The notes under the pieces were generated by a model. It did no database searches, was not told the origin of the DNA, and saw nothing but the letters and a program-made list of their open reading frames with translations. A stretch of DNA of 64,000 nucleotides from Amorphophallus konjac (Eukaryota > Streptophyta > Magnoliopsida > Alismatales > Araceae). The stretch is from NCBI GenBank assembly GCA_022559845.1, contig CM040125.1:285496200-285560199 (forward strand). Reading direction: 5' to 3'. A program made the position numbers and the translations under genes. Shown in pieces: positions 10,419-23,703 of the stretch (positions are counted from its first letter, which is position 1; each line of letters begins with the position of its first letter).

Positions 10419-13108
10419 TGTTATGCCCATGTGGTTTTGATGATGGTTTTAATGGTGGTTTTGATGATTGGCCTTTGAAGTGAGTTATTCACTGTAAGTC
10501 ATCTTACTGTGTGTGTCATCATGCTATTATTCAGTCATTCTCTAATCATAATGCTGTTTTATCATGTGAGTGAGTACAGTTCATATGGTTGTCAGATAAA
10601 CATGCTATCTTGATTCTGTCTACACTCTGCTTAGTTAGAATGAACAGTAGTGGGTCGACCCACCCTTACTAATGCGTCGACCCATCAGAACTCTGCCTGT
10701 CTGGGTATCAAAGTATGTACATCAGCTTGATCGTAGTAAGTCTGTACAGCATGCCTTAGTGTTCATATCATTAAGTCTGTACACTGGCATATCATATTCA
10801 GAGTCTGTACATCGGTCCTTCAGCGTCTCATTCATCGTCTCACTCTCGCAAAGTCCATACACTGGCTCAAGCTTGTCGAAGTCTAAACATCGCCGTTGGG
10901 CATCAAAGTCTGACATTGGCCTCATGCTTCAAGTCTATACATCGCCTTCAGACTTATCAAGTCTGTACACTGCTTCACTTCGTCAAAGTCCATACATCTT
11001 CAGCTAAACCCCATGTCTGTACAACGGCCTAAATCTTCATCAAGTCTACACAGTGCTTCAACCTTCTTATAGTCTGTACAGCCTGCCTTATCGGTTCAGC
11101 AAGTCTGTACATCGCTTCAAGCGATTCAAGTCTATACAGCTTGGCTTCACGTTCAGAGTCTATACATCGTTCCTCAAAGGCTAAGTGTGTACATCCTTCC
11201 CAGTTTCAAGTCTACACATTGGGTTGTCAGGCTTCAACTCTATACATTCAATTGTTAGGCCCAAGTCGATACACTCGTTGTTAGAGGCCAGAACTTAACT
11301 GAAGTCTATACATTGGACCTTGTTTTACCAAGTCTTTACACTCGCTACATTGTTCAAGACCATACACTGGCAGCTCTGCTTAAGTATATACATTCGTCTG
11401 AACTAAGGTCATTTTCCTCTGTCTGTCTGCAGTTGATTCAGGCCATCAAGACTTGGCACGTGATCCAAGAAGCTAAAATGCTGACACGTGGACACAGCAG
11501 TTCAAACAATCAAGAAAGAAGCTCATGGATTATTCTGGTGCGTCAACGCATTGATCAAGTAGCGTGGACGCAGCAGTTCACGTATCCCTTATTGCAGCCT
11601 CTGGAGTACATTGGCAGCGTCAACGCAGCATGCTGAGAGCGCCAACGCAGCACATCTATCTGCTAAAGACCTGATCACTGGATCACCTACGCGTCAATGC
11701 CACGAGTTGGAAGCGTCGACGCAGCAGTTCAAAAAGGCTAGGCTGTCTGCTCGCTGGAACGCATCAATGCGTCAATGCCACGGGTTGGAAGCGTCGACGC
11801 AGCGGCTTAAGAGACGCCAATATACAAATGTACATGTTCGTGCGTCAACGCCACCAACTGGCAGAGTCGACGCAGCAGTTCAAGAAAGGGGCGACTTATC
11901 TCTGGCTGTCTTCAACGCGTCAACGCTATCCACAGCAGGGTCGACGCAGTGGGACAAATTCAAAATGCGTACTAATGAAGGGCACGTGATCCGAGGTGCC
12001 TGGCTCGTGATCCAAGGGTGGACGAGATACCAGGATGCTGCCACGTGATCCGAATTTCTAGGGTAGGAAATGTGGAAGCCACACGCGCCCAGTGTGCCTG
12101 CTGCTGCTGCTTATAAAAGGGAGTCTTCATCCTCTGTAGAAAAAAAATCGAAGAAGAAGCCTGGAGAGCAGAAAGCCCTTCGATCCAGAAAAAGAAAAGA
12201 GGAAGAAAAAGAGAAGAAGAAGAAATAGAAGAAGAGTGAGCCAGCAGAAGAAAAAGGGGTTGCAGAGAAAAAGGAGAGAATAGCGTGGGAGAAAAGGAGA
12301 GTAGAGGAGAAAGAAAGAGAGAGAGAGAGAGAGAGAGAGTTCGTGAAGAAGAAGGAAGAAGCTACTGAAGATCTATCCTCTGGCGTCTGGATTAAATCCT
12401 AGCCAGATTTGCTCCTTTGAGAGCTACATTCGTGTTCTTCATTTACAGCCTTCCGATCGCTGTGTATTTTCTGTTTCCTTATTTTTTTCTTTTGTTTCTT
12501 TGGTTAGCCTTGTTCTTCCGATTCTCAGTAGTGAGGTCGGGTTCCTCCTGGTGGGTCAGGAGAAGGGAGATCTGATCTCCGGTTGCAAGTAGCTGGAAGC
12601 TACTTGTGGGTTCCCTCCGGTTTGGAGGAAGGGAGGGTTGGTCCTCCGGTTCTGGGCTTGCGGGTTGCAAGTCCAGGGGTCCCTCCTGGTCTGGAGGAAG
12701 AGAGGTCTGCGACCTCTGGTTTCCTAGTGACTGGGAGTCACTTGGGGTGTCCCTCCGGTTTGGAGGAAGAGGGGAGTGTGTTCCCCTGGTCAAGCTGTGT
12801 GTCAGCACCTGTTGCAGACTGAGTCTGCTTGATTCTAGCATTGGCTAGTGAAGCCTCACTCTGGTTGGGAGTGAGGGGTGGATGTAGGTCTGGAGGACCG
12901 AACCACCTAAAAATCTTTTGAGCAATGGTTTACTTTGTGTGATTGCTTCCGCTACATGCTTGGATAGACGCGCTTCATGTGTTTGCTCATAAGTTTAATT
13001 GAATTAGTTTTATTCTGTGATTGCGTCTAGCATCTGGTTTTTTATTTGGCCATTATTCATAGAAGGATACATTCACCCCCCTCTGTATCCGGGCCTAGCA
13101 CCTTAACA
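10419..13108 (+). repeat. 3' LTR of pol-less Sirevirus-like element (2690 bp)
   Basis: Near-identical to 2691-5377, with scattered substitutions and small indels. TATA is at 12112-12118 and the paired hairpins at 12854-12907. A longer GA microsatellite sits near 12318-12340. Ends CCTTAACA, followed by AGGCG. Frames inside it are repeat shadows. Confidence 0.95.
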
Positions 13109-13113
13109 AGGCG
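13109..13113. repeat. Target-site duplication AGGCG, right copy
   Basis: Matches 2686-2690. Confidence 0.95.
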
Positions 13114-13755
13114 TCCCACCGTGATTGCCAAAAAAGAGGGTGTTGACATGTTTTTCCTTACCGGCTTAAAAGTCTCTCCTATCCCTTCTACTAAATCAAT
13201 AGGAGAAATACATGAAAGGTAGAAGGGAACAGAAGTATGTGAACCTGTCTGATCGCCACCAAGATGCCAAATGTGATGAACACGCCGTACCTTGGAAAAG
13301 AAGTTAGACACTTGCCTTTAACCAGCACTGCAGGGAGGCGCGGCTGTGGAAGAACCGCTCGGGCGTTGAACGGCCTATCGATAGACCGCCTAACAGCACT
13401 GGGATGGAACGTGGGATGAAGAACGATGGCATAAGAATGGTTTGGAGATGGCCGCAGGACGAAGATGAACGGCAATGAGTAAGCCACTCTACTCCTCAAA
13501 CGAACAGAAAGGGACCACTCTATGCCACCACCCTCCAAAATATAGGAGCTCAACCTCCACTCCTTCCGGCCGGCCACAAAGAGTGGGCCTTGTGCTAGGA
13601 TGCTGCTGACCTGGAAGACACGGTGTAGAACACAAAAATAAACCCAAAATCAGAACTGTGAAGTGTAGAAACTATAGAACAACATGAGAAACAAACTAAC
13701 CAACATGGAATAGGGGGTACCTGGGAGTTTTTAAACCCCTAGGGGCGCCAAAAAA
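13114..13755 (-). other. Gypsy leader, proximal half, with possible PBS
   Basis: This is the continuation of the disrupted gypsy element. On the minus strand TTTGGCGCCCC at about 13744-13755 resembles a TGGCGCC-type primer site. The minus frame at 13191-13577 is open for 128 codons but resembles nothing I know. Confidence 0.4.
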
Positions 13756-14892
13756 AACATAGGAAGGCGTATGAATGATGTAAAAGAGTGGAGAAATGGG
13801 AAAGAAACGAGGAGAAATGATGCATGCAATGAAGGAAAATAACGGTGGGGCTAATTGAAACAATGACTTAAAAATCGATTACTCCCTGAACCGGAGGCCT
13901 AGAAGGACGTAGAAGGCCCCTCCCTGGTCTTGGGTCGCTCAAAGATTCGGTAGGGCTTCGCCGTCGACTAAAAAAATCTCCCCCCTCTCAAGCTCGACCT
14001 TAGGGTCTATTTGTAGAGCCTTGAAAGCCAACCTCGAAATTATGATTTTCTAATGGATTTTAGGTTGAAATTATCAAAGATAAGTTGTAGATAATCGAAT
14101 TATCTCCCAACCAAAGAAACGGCACCCAATTTGGTGGGATATTCGCAGAGAAAATGATGGGAGAAGTTGGGATGAAAACCACGAATAGAGAGAACAAACC
14201 TTTAAAATTCTCAGGAATCGAGCATATAAACAGTCGCACGATAGACCACTCATCAGGTTGGGCGATCTATCGCTAGGCCATCCATCCCTGTCGATGGAAA
14301 TTAAATAAATCAGAAAATAATCCAAATTACCCATCGAACTGACCGAAAGTGCCGGTGTTGGACTCTAATGGATTAAACGGCTAAGAATAGACTGTTCAAC
14401 ATTAAAGCGGCCAAGGACCAACCGTTCATGGCCTCGTCGGTGATAAATCAGAATAAATAAGATAAATAGATAATTGTCTAAAAAATCAACGCCCTTAGGA
14501 CTCTGGGAGAAAAACGGCTAATGTTGGCCCGCTCAACGTGTTGAACGGCTAAAAACAGGCCGTATGAGTGCATGTCGGTGGAAATTCACAAAATCAACTA
14601 AATATCCCAGAAATATATGGACGGCCCAAGAACGATCGCTCATATGATGAACAGCCTGGAGACTGACCGTTCATGCCCTGGATACTTAAAATTCATGAAA
14701 AAGATAGATTAAAACAAAATCAAGGCCCGTTAAGCCCTTAATTGAAGCAGACCTAGTCAGGGAGGGAGGCTAACCATAAAATAGGCCCAAAGACGTGTCA
14801 GAAAAAAAAAACAACGAGTAACGGACAACCCGAGACATCAAGAAATGAGAGCAAGAGAAATGACTCAACTTATCGGCAAAAAATGGGTGTCA
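13756..14892 (-). repeat. 5' LTR of the disrupted gypsy element
   Basis: On the minus strand it starts TGTTGACACCC at 14892, a common gypsy LTR start. A possible TATA (TACAAATAG, minus) lies at 14008-14016. The U3 part (14340-14720) carries repeated GGCC...GACCGTTCAT-like short motifs. The inner end near 13756 is uncertain, since I see no clean terminal CA. Confidence 0.5.
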
Positions 14893-15314
14893 ACAATTAT
14901 GCTCAAGTGTTCATACCCTTCCAAATGTCTAAATCCACCTTGGTTCCAGAACCGCCCAGACTAAGCTTAACTCACTCATTTTAATTGGAACATGATGTGG
15001 TCATAAACTGATTCTTTCACATATTATGATTTAGTGGATAAATTATTTAAATCTGCAGGATTTCTAGCCAGTGGTCAACCGCCGGTCAGGGGCCGGTCGA
15101 CCGGTTTTCCCAGCAACGAAAAGTCCTATCTCTGTAAAACTCCGGTTGACCGCCCCTCCTACCGGTCGACCGCCAGCTTCGAGGCAGCCATTTTTGACTT
15201 TGTTTTCTACAACGTCGGATGCCATCTTCATTGGGTTTCTTTAATCCAAAAGTCACCAGACTTATCATGATTTGTGGATCTGGTTCCTGACTTGTCCCTT
15301 GACCATCCAAGATC

Positions 15315-15322
15315 TATATATA
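15315..15322 (+). promoter_or_regulatory. TATA box of the split LTR
   Basis: TATATATA about 140 bases downstream of the GGTCGACC palindromes, the same order as in the other LTRs. Confidence 0.55.
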
Positions 15323-15706
15323 CATCATATTGGGGTCAAAAACCCTAATGATCTAAGGGAGCTCAAGGAGGCTATCAAGGAGAGAGAAGAGTGCTGCTAC
15401 GGTAGCCGTGAACAGTGCTCCAAGAAGGAAGTTCTTCATCCATCTTCAAGCGATCCAAGTCACATCTGGAGCAGATCAAACCCAAGCCAAGTGGAGATCA
15501 AGCTACATCCAAAATCTTCTTCATCAACTAAGGGGGAGCTTGAATATGAAGTTTTTACTTTATCTTTTTCATTCAATTTTTTATTTCTGATTCAAGTGTG
15601 TGTTCTTCTAATATCTGAATACTTGTGTGTGTGTGTGTGTGGATCTACGCAGATTCGTATGTATGTGTGTGTGTCTATTTGTTCACATTTCCTTGTGATT
15701 CGGTGC

Positions 15707-15711
15707 TTGTG
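15707..15711. repeat. Target-site duplication TTGTG, left copy
   Basis: TTGTG precedes TGTCACGCCC at 15712 and recurs at 28042-28046 right after the GCTACA end. Confidence 0.9.
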
Positions 15712-18700
15712 TGTCACGCCCCGATCTGATAGCAGCGGAACGTATTGATCAGAACGTGGCAGTGATACAGTCGTGAATAATCAGAGCAACATAAGGCACA
15801 ACGTCCCAACGCTAGACAACGTTGACAAAACAGAATCCTTATTAATATCAAATGCCAAAATTACATCTCTGACTCAACTTACAAATTTAAATGAAAAAAC
15901 TCAAATACACTTAATAAAAAGGAAAGACTCAATGACAAGACAAGACTCAAAAAAATAAAAGACACAGACTCGATTCCATTGTGCTCATCACTCTTGCCCT
16001 TCCCCATCTGAATGGTTATCATCGACGTCATTACATGAAAAATGTTAAAATAGGCTCGTGAGCAAAACGCTCAGTAGGAATTACATCTCTCTCCCAAGCA
16101 GAGTATAAGTGATTATCCAATTTATCATGCTTGTGATGATGCAATGCATGAAATGATATAACTTAAAATCATGATGATCAATCTATAAGGAAAGATGAAT
16201 ATCAAAGTCAAAGGAAGATATAAGCTCAAGAGAAAGGAAATAATTTCCTTGCAGAATCAAGGATGAGATATCAGAATAAAACAAGGACAGATGCTTCAGA
16301 TGAACATAACTTTATAAAATTGGCCAGAGTATATCAGAATTTCAATAACAATAAGCAGAAATAATCAATCTAGCCGAATATCTAAATCATCAGAATAACA
16401 AAACATCAGAATATCAGAATGACAGAATTTTCAGAATTCACAGAATTTGCAGAAATAATAGATATAACAGAATAACATAATATAACAGATATACAGAATT
16501 TGGTACAATGCCACACCCAGAATTTTGCCATGGTTTATAGAATGGACTTCCATCCTACCTGACATTGATAGTTGCGGACCCACAGCCCTTAAATATTTCA
16601 GAATCAGAAGTGGCCAATAGAAAGTCAAAGGGTTATGTTCTCAAAATATTGACGAGGAATTTTTCGGAGGGAATAATATGTCATAACCGATGTGGATGAT
16701 AGTCAGAGTTTAGGGACTAAAGATCATGTAGGGACAACATGTCGATAAATCTCTCATAAAATCCGAGACATACGTGAAACTAGGTAAATGGTGTCCACTC
16801 AAGGAGCCGCAGATTAGAATCAACGTCTATAGTGATGGGCGCTTATTCTGGAAATAAGATAATTAGGCACGAGTAAATAGCGTCGGTTGTCTCAGGCGCT
16901 ATTAATAAATGGCGTCCACTTTGTTGGATGCAGATTCTAGAAAGTGACATTTTCTCAAAAATGCCAGAAACAACATTAATTGAGGACTAGTTTGTCATGT
17001 TTCTTCAGAGGGACAATTGTTGTAAAGGATTTTTAGGGTACAACCTGCTCGGCTACCTTGAGGGAATCCAAGGCTAGCGGAGACTGATGGAGGTCTCTAA
17101 GATGAAATCGCTAGTCCGAAGGAACGAAATGTCCAACGGAGAGCTCGATCATCTCGGAGAGTTAAGGGTATACGATAGAACCAAAACAGGGACCTCATCC
17201 ACGGAAGTGGGATGAGAGTGCCAAGCGGTGCCCCATGGTGGGATTGGAAACTTGGGAAATTAAGCGGTCAGGAACAATTGGCGTCTTTCCTGGCAGGCAC
17301 TATTTAAATTGACGACTATCATGGAAGACGCTAATTAGTTAAATTATTTCCCAGAATATAGCATCCATATAGCTGGACGTTAATTCTCATGTTTTTAATG
17401 AAACAAAATTTACGTCTATTTTAAAAGACGTTATTTCACTTTAATAAGTTTAGAGAAGAACATTCCTTTAAAAGGACACGTATTATTTAATAAAAGTTTT
17501 AAAAATAAAATATGTTATAATTAAAAGAAAATTTTAAGGATTCCAAATATATAATTTTTATAATTTTCTATTACATATTTTAGTAGATATGAATTTTCAA
17601 AGATATGATTACAAGTTATATTTATATATATTTAAATATATATAAATGCCAATGAAATAGCGGTGGTGGCGGTGAACGTTATTAATCAAACATGTTACTG
17701 TTCATTCCATGGATGAACAGTGACACTTTTTATTTATTAAGATTTTGTATAAATTAATTACATGATAAATAAGAGAAAAATCTAAGGATCTTAATCATGA
17801 AATATCATAATTTTATGAAATCCGGTTAAAAAGATAAAAATCGACAAAGATGGTACGGGTGTTAACCGCATGAACAGGCTCGCTTTCCAATTTTAAATCT
17901 TTTTATGCATCTAAATATATGAAAATTAAGAGAAAAATATGAGGATCTCAAAAATATATTTCTCAGAAATTTTAGATGTGTGATTACATGATTGTAATAT
18001 TTATAACCCATGTGTTAGTATATTGTATGTGAAACTAAAGAACGTAAACTATGCATGTATTGCTTTATATTGAGTATAATCGACATGATCATGCAAGGCT
18101 TAATTGATATCATTGTTCGGCTTAAGAGAGAGATCACCTACCTTTGGACGATTTGAAACGATGAACAGAGGAGCGCTTGAGTGGTACGTAGTAAAACGAT
18201 GTTATGCGAACAGGGAATGAAGGGGAAGAAGGAGGCGTTCCTTCTTGTAGTACAGGTAGCAGGAGGAAGATGGAAGAGGAAGAGCCTTCTGCACTCCCCT
18301 TCACGTCGCCAGCAAGCCGTAGGAGGAAGAAGAGGAACGCGACAGGAGCAGGACGACGATGTTCGTTTTCAAACAAGAGTTTCTACATTCAATGGGGAAG
18401 TCTTTATATAGCAGCGAGGGTCCTCCGTTCAAGTACGGCAAGGTTTTAAAACCTACTATAAATCGTTTTCTCCCATCCCAGTTAAGAGCCGCCTGCCAAG
18501 CTTCGTTTCAAAACCCTAAATGCTCACCCATGCAGCGTCGAACATGCACATGTGGTTGGTTCGTGAGAGACTCACGTGAGGTGGGTTTTATGGCGTGGGG
18601 CCATGGGTTTATATGTTCATGTACAGGTTTTCAAGGCCCATAGTAAGTTAAGCTTATAATATTAATTTAAGGCTTATGTATATACATATATGCCCGAAGG

Positions 18701-18929
18701 TTTGGTTTGAGCTATAACATTTTGGTTAAGGTGTTATATTTATATAATTAGCTAAAGGGGTTAGTTTTATATCATGGCTAAGTTATTTTTGACTTCAAAA
18801 AATTAAATTAAGGAAAAACTAAAATATACCGGTTAAGGCCCATTAAGTGTATAACTAATTATTTCAATTCAAGTTTTAATTTTATGTAGGAAATTTTTAT
18901 TTTTTTCTTAAATTTTATGGTGTGTTACA
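15712..18929 (-). repeat. Gypsy array LTR 1
   Basis: Plus-strand ends TGTCACGCCC and GTGTTACA. Minus-strand TATATAA at 18404-18410. The R/U5 part (16740-17440) holds imperfect hairpins with GCGTC/GACGC and AATAGCG/CGCTATT arms. The segment 17450-18100 is very AT-rich. Confidence 0.9.
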
Positions 18930-18946
18930 CCCTCCCCCACTTAAAA
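18930..18946 (-). promoter_or_regulatory. Polypurine tract, first interior
   Basis: The minus strand reads TTTTAAGTGGGGGAGGG against the LTR start TGTAACAC. Confidence 0.85.
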
Positions 18947-19076
18947 GAATTCGGTCCCCAAATTCAACTGAATTCATTTCTAATCAATATCAGTGGGGTA
19001 TCTAGTTCTAGTCTCCATTCCTAAGATAAAATTATCTAGGCATGCTAATAAAACAACCCAAAGAACTAGGCCGAGG

Positions 19077-20028
19077 TTAAGGGGTACCTTTGGTTTCTTC
19101 ATCGTCAGCAGGTTCGATTTGTCTTATTACTTGTAATTGTACTCGGTGTCGTGCTTCCTTGTGATCCTTTGCCTGCTGAGGTTGATCTTTAGGAAGGGGG
19201 CAGTCAGCTACCCTATGCTCTTGGCTTCCACAGCGAAAACAAGCTCCGTTCCTCCAGCGACACTTCTCGGAGTTGTGACCGTCATTCCCACAACGCTTAC
19301 ACTTTCCGTCCTTAGGCTTCTTGCCGTTCGGAACGTCATTTCCCTCATTAGGCCTCTTATTGCCATTACCTACTTTTTTATTCTCCATTCTCGCCTTAAC
19401 TTTGTCGGATAATTCCATAGCGTCTTCCAATAACTGAGCTCTCTTAACCATCTCGGCATACGATTGAATGTCCATCGGTGCCGACTGGGGTATGTATTAC
19501 AGTCTTAATCCATTTAAGAACCTCCTAGCTTTCATCTTTTCCATCATAATCAAATGAGGCGCATATCGTGACAACCTCGAGAACTGGGCTTCATATTCTG
19601 CCGCGGACATACTCCTTTGTTTACGAAAGGTAAATTCTCCCGCCTTTCTTTCCCGAACTCTCTCCGAGAAATACTTCTCGTTGAAGTGTTCTAAAAATTC
19701 TACACATGACACTTGATCATTTGGCAAGGTTGCTTCCACGGACTCTCCAAGCCTTTGCATCTTTCTCTAGTTGGAATGTTGCTAAGAGGACCTTATCTTG
19801 GTCCGAGCATTGCATTACTCTGAAGATTCTTTCCGTCTCTTTTTTCCAGTCTTCCGCTATATCAGGATCAGGGGTTCCACTAAACCTAGGGGGACTGAGG
19901 CTCCGGAACTCACGATGTAATTCTCCAGCCCCTCGATTGGCTCCACCCTCGGCTACCCGTTGTAGAGCCTGTGTCAGACCCTGAACTGTCCTTTGCATTT
20001 CACGCCACTGGGCACGCTCAGCAGCCAT
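19077..20028 (-). pseudogene. Gypsy gag, first copy, broken
   Basis: Read on the minus strand. 20028-19717 gives MAAERAQWREMQRTVQGL through IAEDWKKETERIFRVMQC and VLLATFQLEKDAKAW, the gag core. A frameshift near 19740 moves to the 19760-19497 frame (VEATLPNDQV, EFLEHFNEKYFSERVRERKA, AAEYEAQFSRLSRYAPHLI). After a stop near 19495 it continues at 19475-19077 (MDIQSYAEMVKRAQLLEDA). Two knuckles follow, CKRCGNDGHNSEKC and CFRCGSQEHRVADC. The gag is complete in outline, about 310 residues, but has one frameshift and one stop. The second copy at 23704-24585 has different breaks, so the common ancestor was probably intact. Confidence 0.85.
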
Positions 20029-20240
20029 TGATAGTAACCTAGCATTGCCATAAATAAGGCAAATTATATAATACTTATCAAATTATTTCCATGAAAGTTG
20101 CTAAGCCATTTTTTTAAGCTGATGTTATAACTGTTTTTAGCACTTAACCCAAAGTTCTACCCAATCTCACAGGGAAACAATAGGATTGAACCTAGAACTG
20201 ATGGCAACCTATAGTCAATACCTAAGGTTTAATACACCTA

Positions 20241-20253
20241 GGCTCTGATATCA
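20241..20253 (-). promoter_or_regulatory. PBS (tRNA-Met type), degenerate
   Basis: The minus strand reads TGATATCAGAGCC where TGGTATCAGAGCC is expected; one change, four bases from the LTR end. Confidence 0.8.
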
Positions 20254-20257
20254 CTTC

Positions 20258-23200
20258 TATCACGCCCCGATCCGATAGTAGCGGAACGTATTGCTCGGAA
20301 CGTGGCAGCGATACAGTCGTGAATAATCAGAGCAACATAAGGCACAACATTCCAAGGCTAGACAAAGTTGACAAAACATAATCCTTATTCATATCAAATG
20401 CCAAAATTACATCTCTGACTCAACTAACAAATTTAAATGAAAAAACTCAAATACACTTAATAAAAAGGAAAGACTCAATGACAAGACAAGACTCAAAAAA
20501 ATAAAAGACACGGACTTGATTCCATTGTGCTCATCACTCTTGCCCTTCCCCATCTGAATGGTTATCATCAACGTCATTACATGAAAAATGTTAAAATAGG
20601 CTGGTGAGCAAAACGCTCAGTAGGAATTACATCTCTCTCCCAAGCAGAGTATAAGTGATTAGTCAATTTATCATGCTTGTGATGATGCAATGCATGAAAC
20701 GATATAACTTAAAATCATGATGATCAATCTATGAGGAAAGATGAATATCAGAGTCAAAGGAAGATATAAGCTCAAGAGAAAGCAAATAATTTCCTTGCAG
20801 AACCAAGGACGAGATATCAGAATAAAACAAGGACAGATGCTTCAGATGAACATAACTTTACAAAATTGGCCAGAGTATATCAGAATTTCAATAACAATAA
20901 GTAGAAATAATCAATCTAGCCGAACATCTAAATCATCAGAATAACAAAACATCAGAATATCAGAATGACCGAATTTTCAAAATTCACAGAATTTACAGAA
21001 ATAATAGATATAACAGAATAACAGAATATAACAGATATACAAAATTTGGTTCAATACCACACCCAGAATTTTACCATGGTTTACAGAATGGACTTCCATC
21101 CTACCTGACATTGATAGTTGCGGACCCACAGCCCTTAAATATTTCGGAATCAGAAGTGGCCAATAGAAAGTCAAAGGGTTGTGTTCTCAAAATATTGACG
21201 AGGAATTTTCCGGAGGGAATATAATGTCATAACCGATGTGGATGATAGTCAGAGTTTAGGGACTAATAATCATGTAGGGATAACATGTCGATAAATCTCT
21301 CATAAAATCTGAGACATACGTGAAACTAGGTAAAAGGCATCCACTGAAGGAGCCGCAGATTAGAAACAACGTCTATAGTGATGGGCGCTTATTCTGGAAA
21401 TAAGATAATTAGGCACTGAGTAAATAGCGTCCGTTGTCTCAGGCGCTATTCATAAATGGCGTCCACTTTGCTGGTCGCAGATTCCAGAACGTGACATTTT
21501 CTCAAAAATGCCAGAAACAGCAATAATTGAGGGCAAGTTTGTCATGTTTCTTCAGAGGGACATGACTGAAAATTGGTGTAAAGGATTTTTAGGGTACAAC
21601 CTGCTCGACTACCTTGAGGGAATCCAAGGCTAGCGGAGATTGACGGAGGTCTCTAAGATGAAATTGCTAGTCCGAAAGAACGGAATGTCCAACGGAGAGT
21701 TCGATCATCTCAGAGAGTTGAGGGTATACGATAGAACCAAAACAGGGACCTCATCCACGGAAGTGAGATGAGAGTGCCAAGCGGTGCCCCGCGGTGGGGT
21801 TGGAAACTTGGGGAAATTAAGCGGTCAGGAACAATTGGCGTCTTTCCTAGCATGCGCTATTTAAATTGACGTCTATCATGGAAGACGCTCTCATTAGTTA
21901 AATTATTTCTCAGAATATAGCGTCCATATAGGTGGACGTTATTTTCTCATGTTTTTAATCAAACAAAATTTACGTCTATTTTAAAAGACGTTATTTCACT
22001 CTAATAAGTTTAGAGAAGAACATTCCTTTAAAAGGACACGTATTATTTAATAAAATTTTTAAAAATAAAATATGTGATAATTAGAAGAAAAATTCAAGGA
22101 TTCTAAATATATAACTTTTATAATTTTCTGTTACATATTTTAGTAGATATGGATTTTTAAAGATATGATTACAAGTTATATTTATATATATTTAAATATA
22201 TATAAATGTCAATGAAATAGCGGTGGTGGCGGTGAATGTTATTAATCAAACATGTTTCTGTTCATTCCATGGATGAACAGTAACACTTTTTATTTATTAA
22301 GATTTTGTAGAAACTAATTACATGATAAATAAGAGAAAAATCTAAGGATCTTAATCACGAAATATCATAATTTTATGACATCCGGTTAAAAACATAAAAA
22401 TCGACAAAGATGGTATGGGTGTTAACCGCATGAACAGGGTCGCTTTCCAATTTTAGATCTTTTTATGCATCTAAATATATGAACATTAAGAGAAAAATAC
22501 GAGGATCTCAAAAATATATTTCTCAGAAATTTTAGATGTGTGGTTACATGATTGTAATATTCTTAACCCATGTGTTAATATATTGTATGTGAAACTAAAC
22601 AACGTAAACCATGCATGCATTGCTTTATATTGAGTATAACCGACACGATCATGCAAGGCTTAATTGATATCATTGTTCAGCTTAAGAGAGAGATCACCTA
22701 CCTTTGGACGATTTGAAACGGTGAACAAAGGAGAGCTTGAGTGGTACGCAGTAAAACGATGCTCTGTGAACAGAGAATGAAGGGGAAGAAGGAGACATTC
22801 CTTCTTGTAGTACAGGTAGCAAGAAGAAGATGGAAGAGGAAGAGCCTTCTGCGCTCCCCTTCATGTCGCCAGCAAGCCACAGGAGGAAGAAGAGGAACGC
22901 GATAGGAGCAGGTCAACGACGTTCGTTTTCAAACAAGAGTTTCTACGTTCGACGGGTAAGTCTTTATATAGCGGCGAGGGTCCTCCGTTCGAGTACGGCA
23001 AGGTTTTAAAACCTACTATAAATCGTTTTCTCCCATCCCAGTTAAGAGCCGCCTGCCAAGCTTCGTTTCAAAACCCTAAATGCTCACCCATGCAGCGTCG
23101 AACATGCACTTGTGGTTGGTTCGTGAGAGACTCACGTGAGGTGGGTTTTATGGCTTGGGGCCATGGGTTTATATGTTGATGTACAGGTTTTCAAGGCCCA

Positions 23201-23484
23201 TCGTAAGTTAAGCTTATAATATTAATTTAAGGCTTATATATATAAATATATGCCTGAAGGTTCGGTTTTAACTATAACATTTTGGTTAAGGTGTTATATT
23301 TATATAATTAGCTAAAGGGGTTAGTTTTATATCATGGCTAATTTATTTTTATCTTCAAAAAATTATATTAAGGGAAAACTAAAATATACCGGTTAAGGCC
23401 CATTAAGTGTATAACTAATTATTTCAATTCAAGTTCTAATTTTATTTAGGAATTTTTTTTTCTTAAATTTTCAGGGGTGCTACA
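20258..23484 (-). repeat. Gypsy array LTR 2 (middle)
   Basis: Aligns end to end with LTR 1 and LTR 3. The terminal TG is mutated to TA at 20258-20259, which would cripple integrase recognition. Minus-strand TATATAA at 22964-22970. Confidence 0.9.
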
Positions 23485-23501
23485 CCCTCCTCCACTTAAA
23501 A
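23485..23501 (-). promoter_or_regulatory. Polypurine tract, second interior
   Basis: The minus strand reads TTTTAAGTGGAGGAGGG. Confidence 0.8.
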
Positions 23502-23703
23502 GAATTTGGTCTCCAAATTCAACTGAATTCATTTCCAATCTATATCAGTGGGGTATCTAGTTCTAGTCTCCATTCCTAAGATAAAATTATCTAGGCATGC
23601 TAATAAAACAACCTAAAGAACTAGGCCGAGGTTAAGGGATACCTCTGGTTACTTCATCGTCAGCAGGTTCGATTTATCTTATTGCTTGTAATTATACTCG
23701 ATG

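Larger units (their letters stand above)
2691..13108 (+). mobile_element. Pol-less Sirevirus-like (Ty1/copia, SIRE/Maximus type) LTR retrotransposon, complete
   Basis: A complete 10.4 kb element: 5' LTR 2691-5377, tRNA-Met PBS, gag with coiled coil, tandem zinc knuckles, a 2.4 kb non-coding region with many polypurine tracts, and 3' LTR 10419-13108, flanked by TSD AGGCG. There is no protease, integrase, RT or RNase H anywhere in the 5041-bp interior. The large LTRs, coiled-coil gag and multiple PPTs are hallmarks of the Sirevirus lineage. The two LTRs differ by only one or two percent by eye, so insertion is fairly recent. It must be mobilised in trans. A second copy of this layout lies at 58474-64000 (minus). 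Confidence 0.9.
1..14892 (-). mobile_element. Ty3/gypsy LTR retrotransposon (Tat-like?), interrupted, runs off left edge
   Basis: This minus-strand element is inferred from a degenerate gag at about 490-1205 and an LTR start reading TGTTGACACCC on the minus strand at 14892. A tRNA-complementary site (TGGCGCC type) lies near 13745-13755. The Sirevirus-like element at 2691-13108 is inserted in its leader; the duplicated AGGCG at 2686-2690 and 13109-13113 proves the two flanks were once contiguous. Pol and the 3' LTR would lie left of base 1. The Tat-like assignment rests on general layout only and is weak. Confidence 0.6.
14893..15711 (+). repeat. Sirevirus-type LTR, 5' part, split by gypsy insertion
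   Basis: Contains CCGGTCGACCGG-type palindromes (15085-15175), a TATATATA box at 15315-15322 and a GT microsatellite (15625-15680). It resumes at 28047 after the inserted array, where the hairpin pair and the near-terminal CCCCCCC tract typical of these LTRs are found. The left end is not resolved and may be truncated. The frame at 15272-15748 is not called. Confidence 0.6.

Noticed and set aside
13191..13577. 128-codon minus-strand frame in the gypsy leader
   Set aside because: Lies between LTR and gag where no protein is expected, with no family resemblance.
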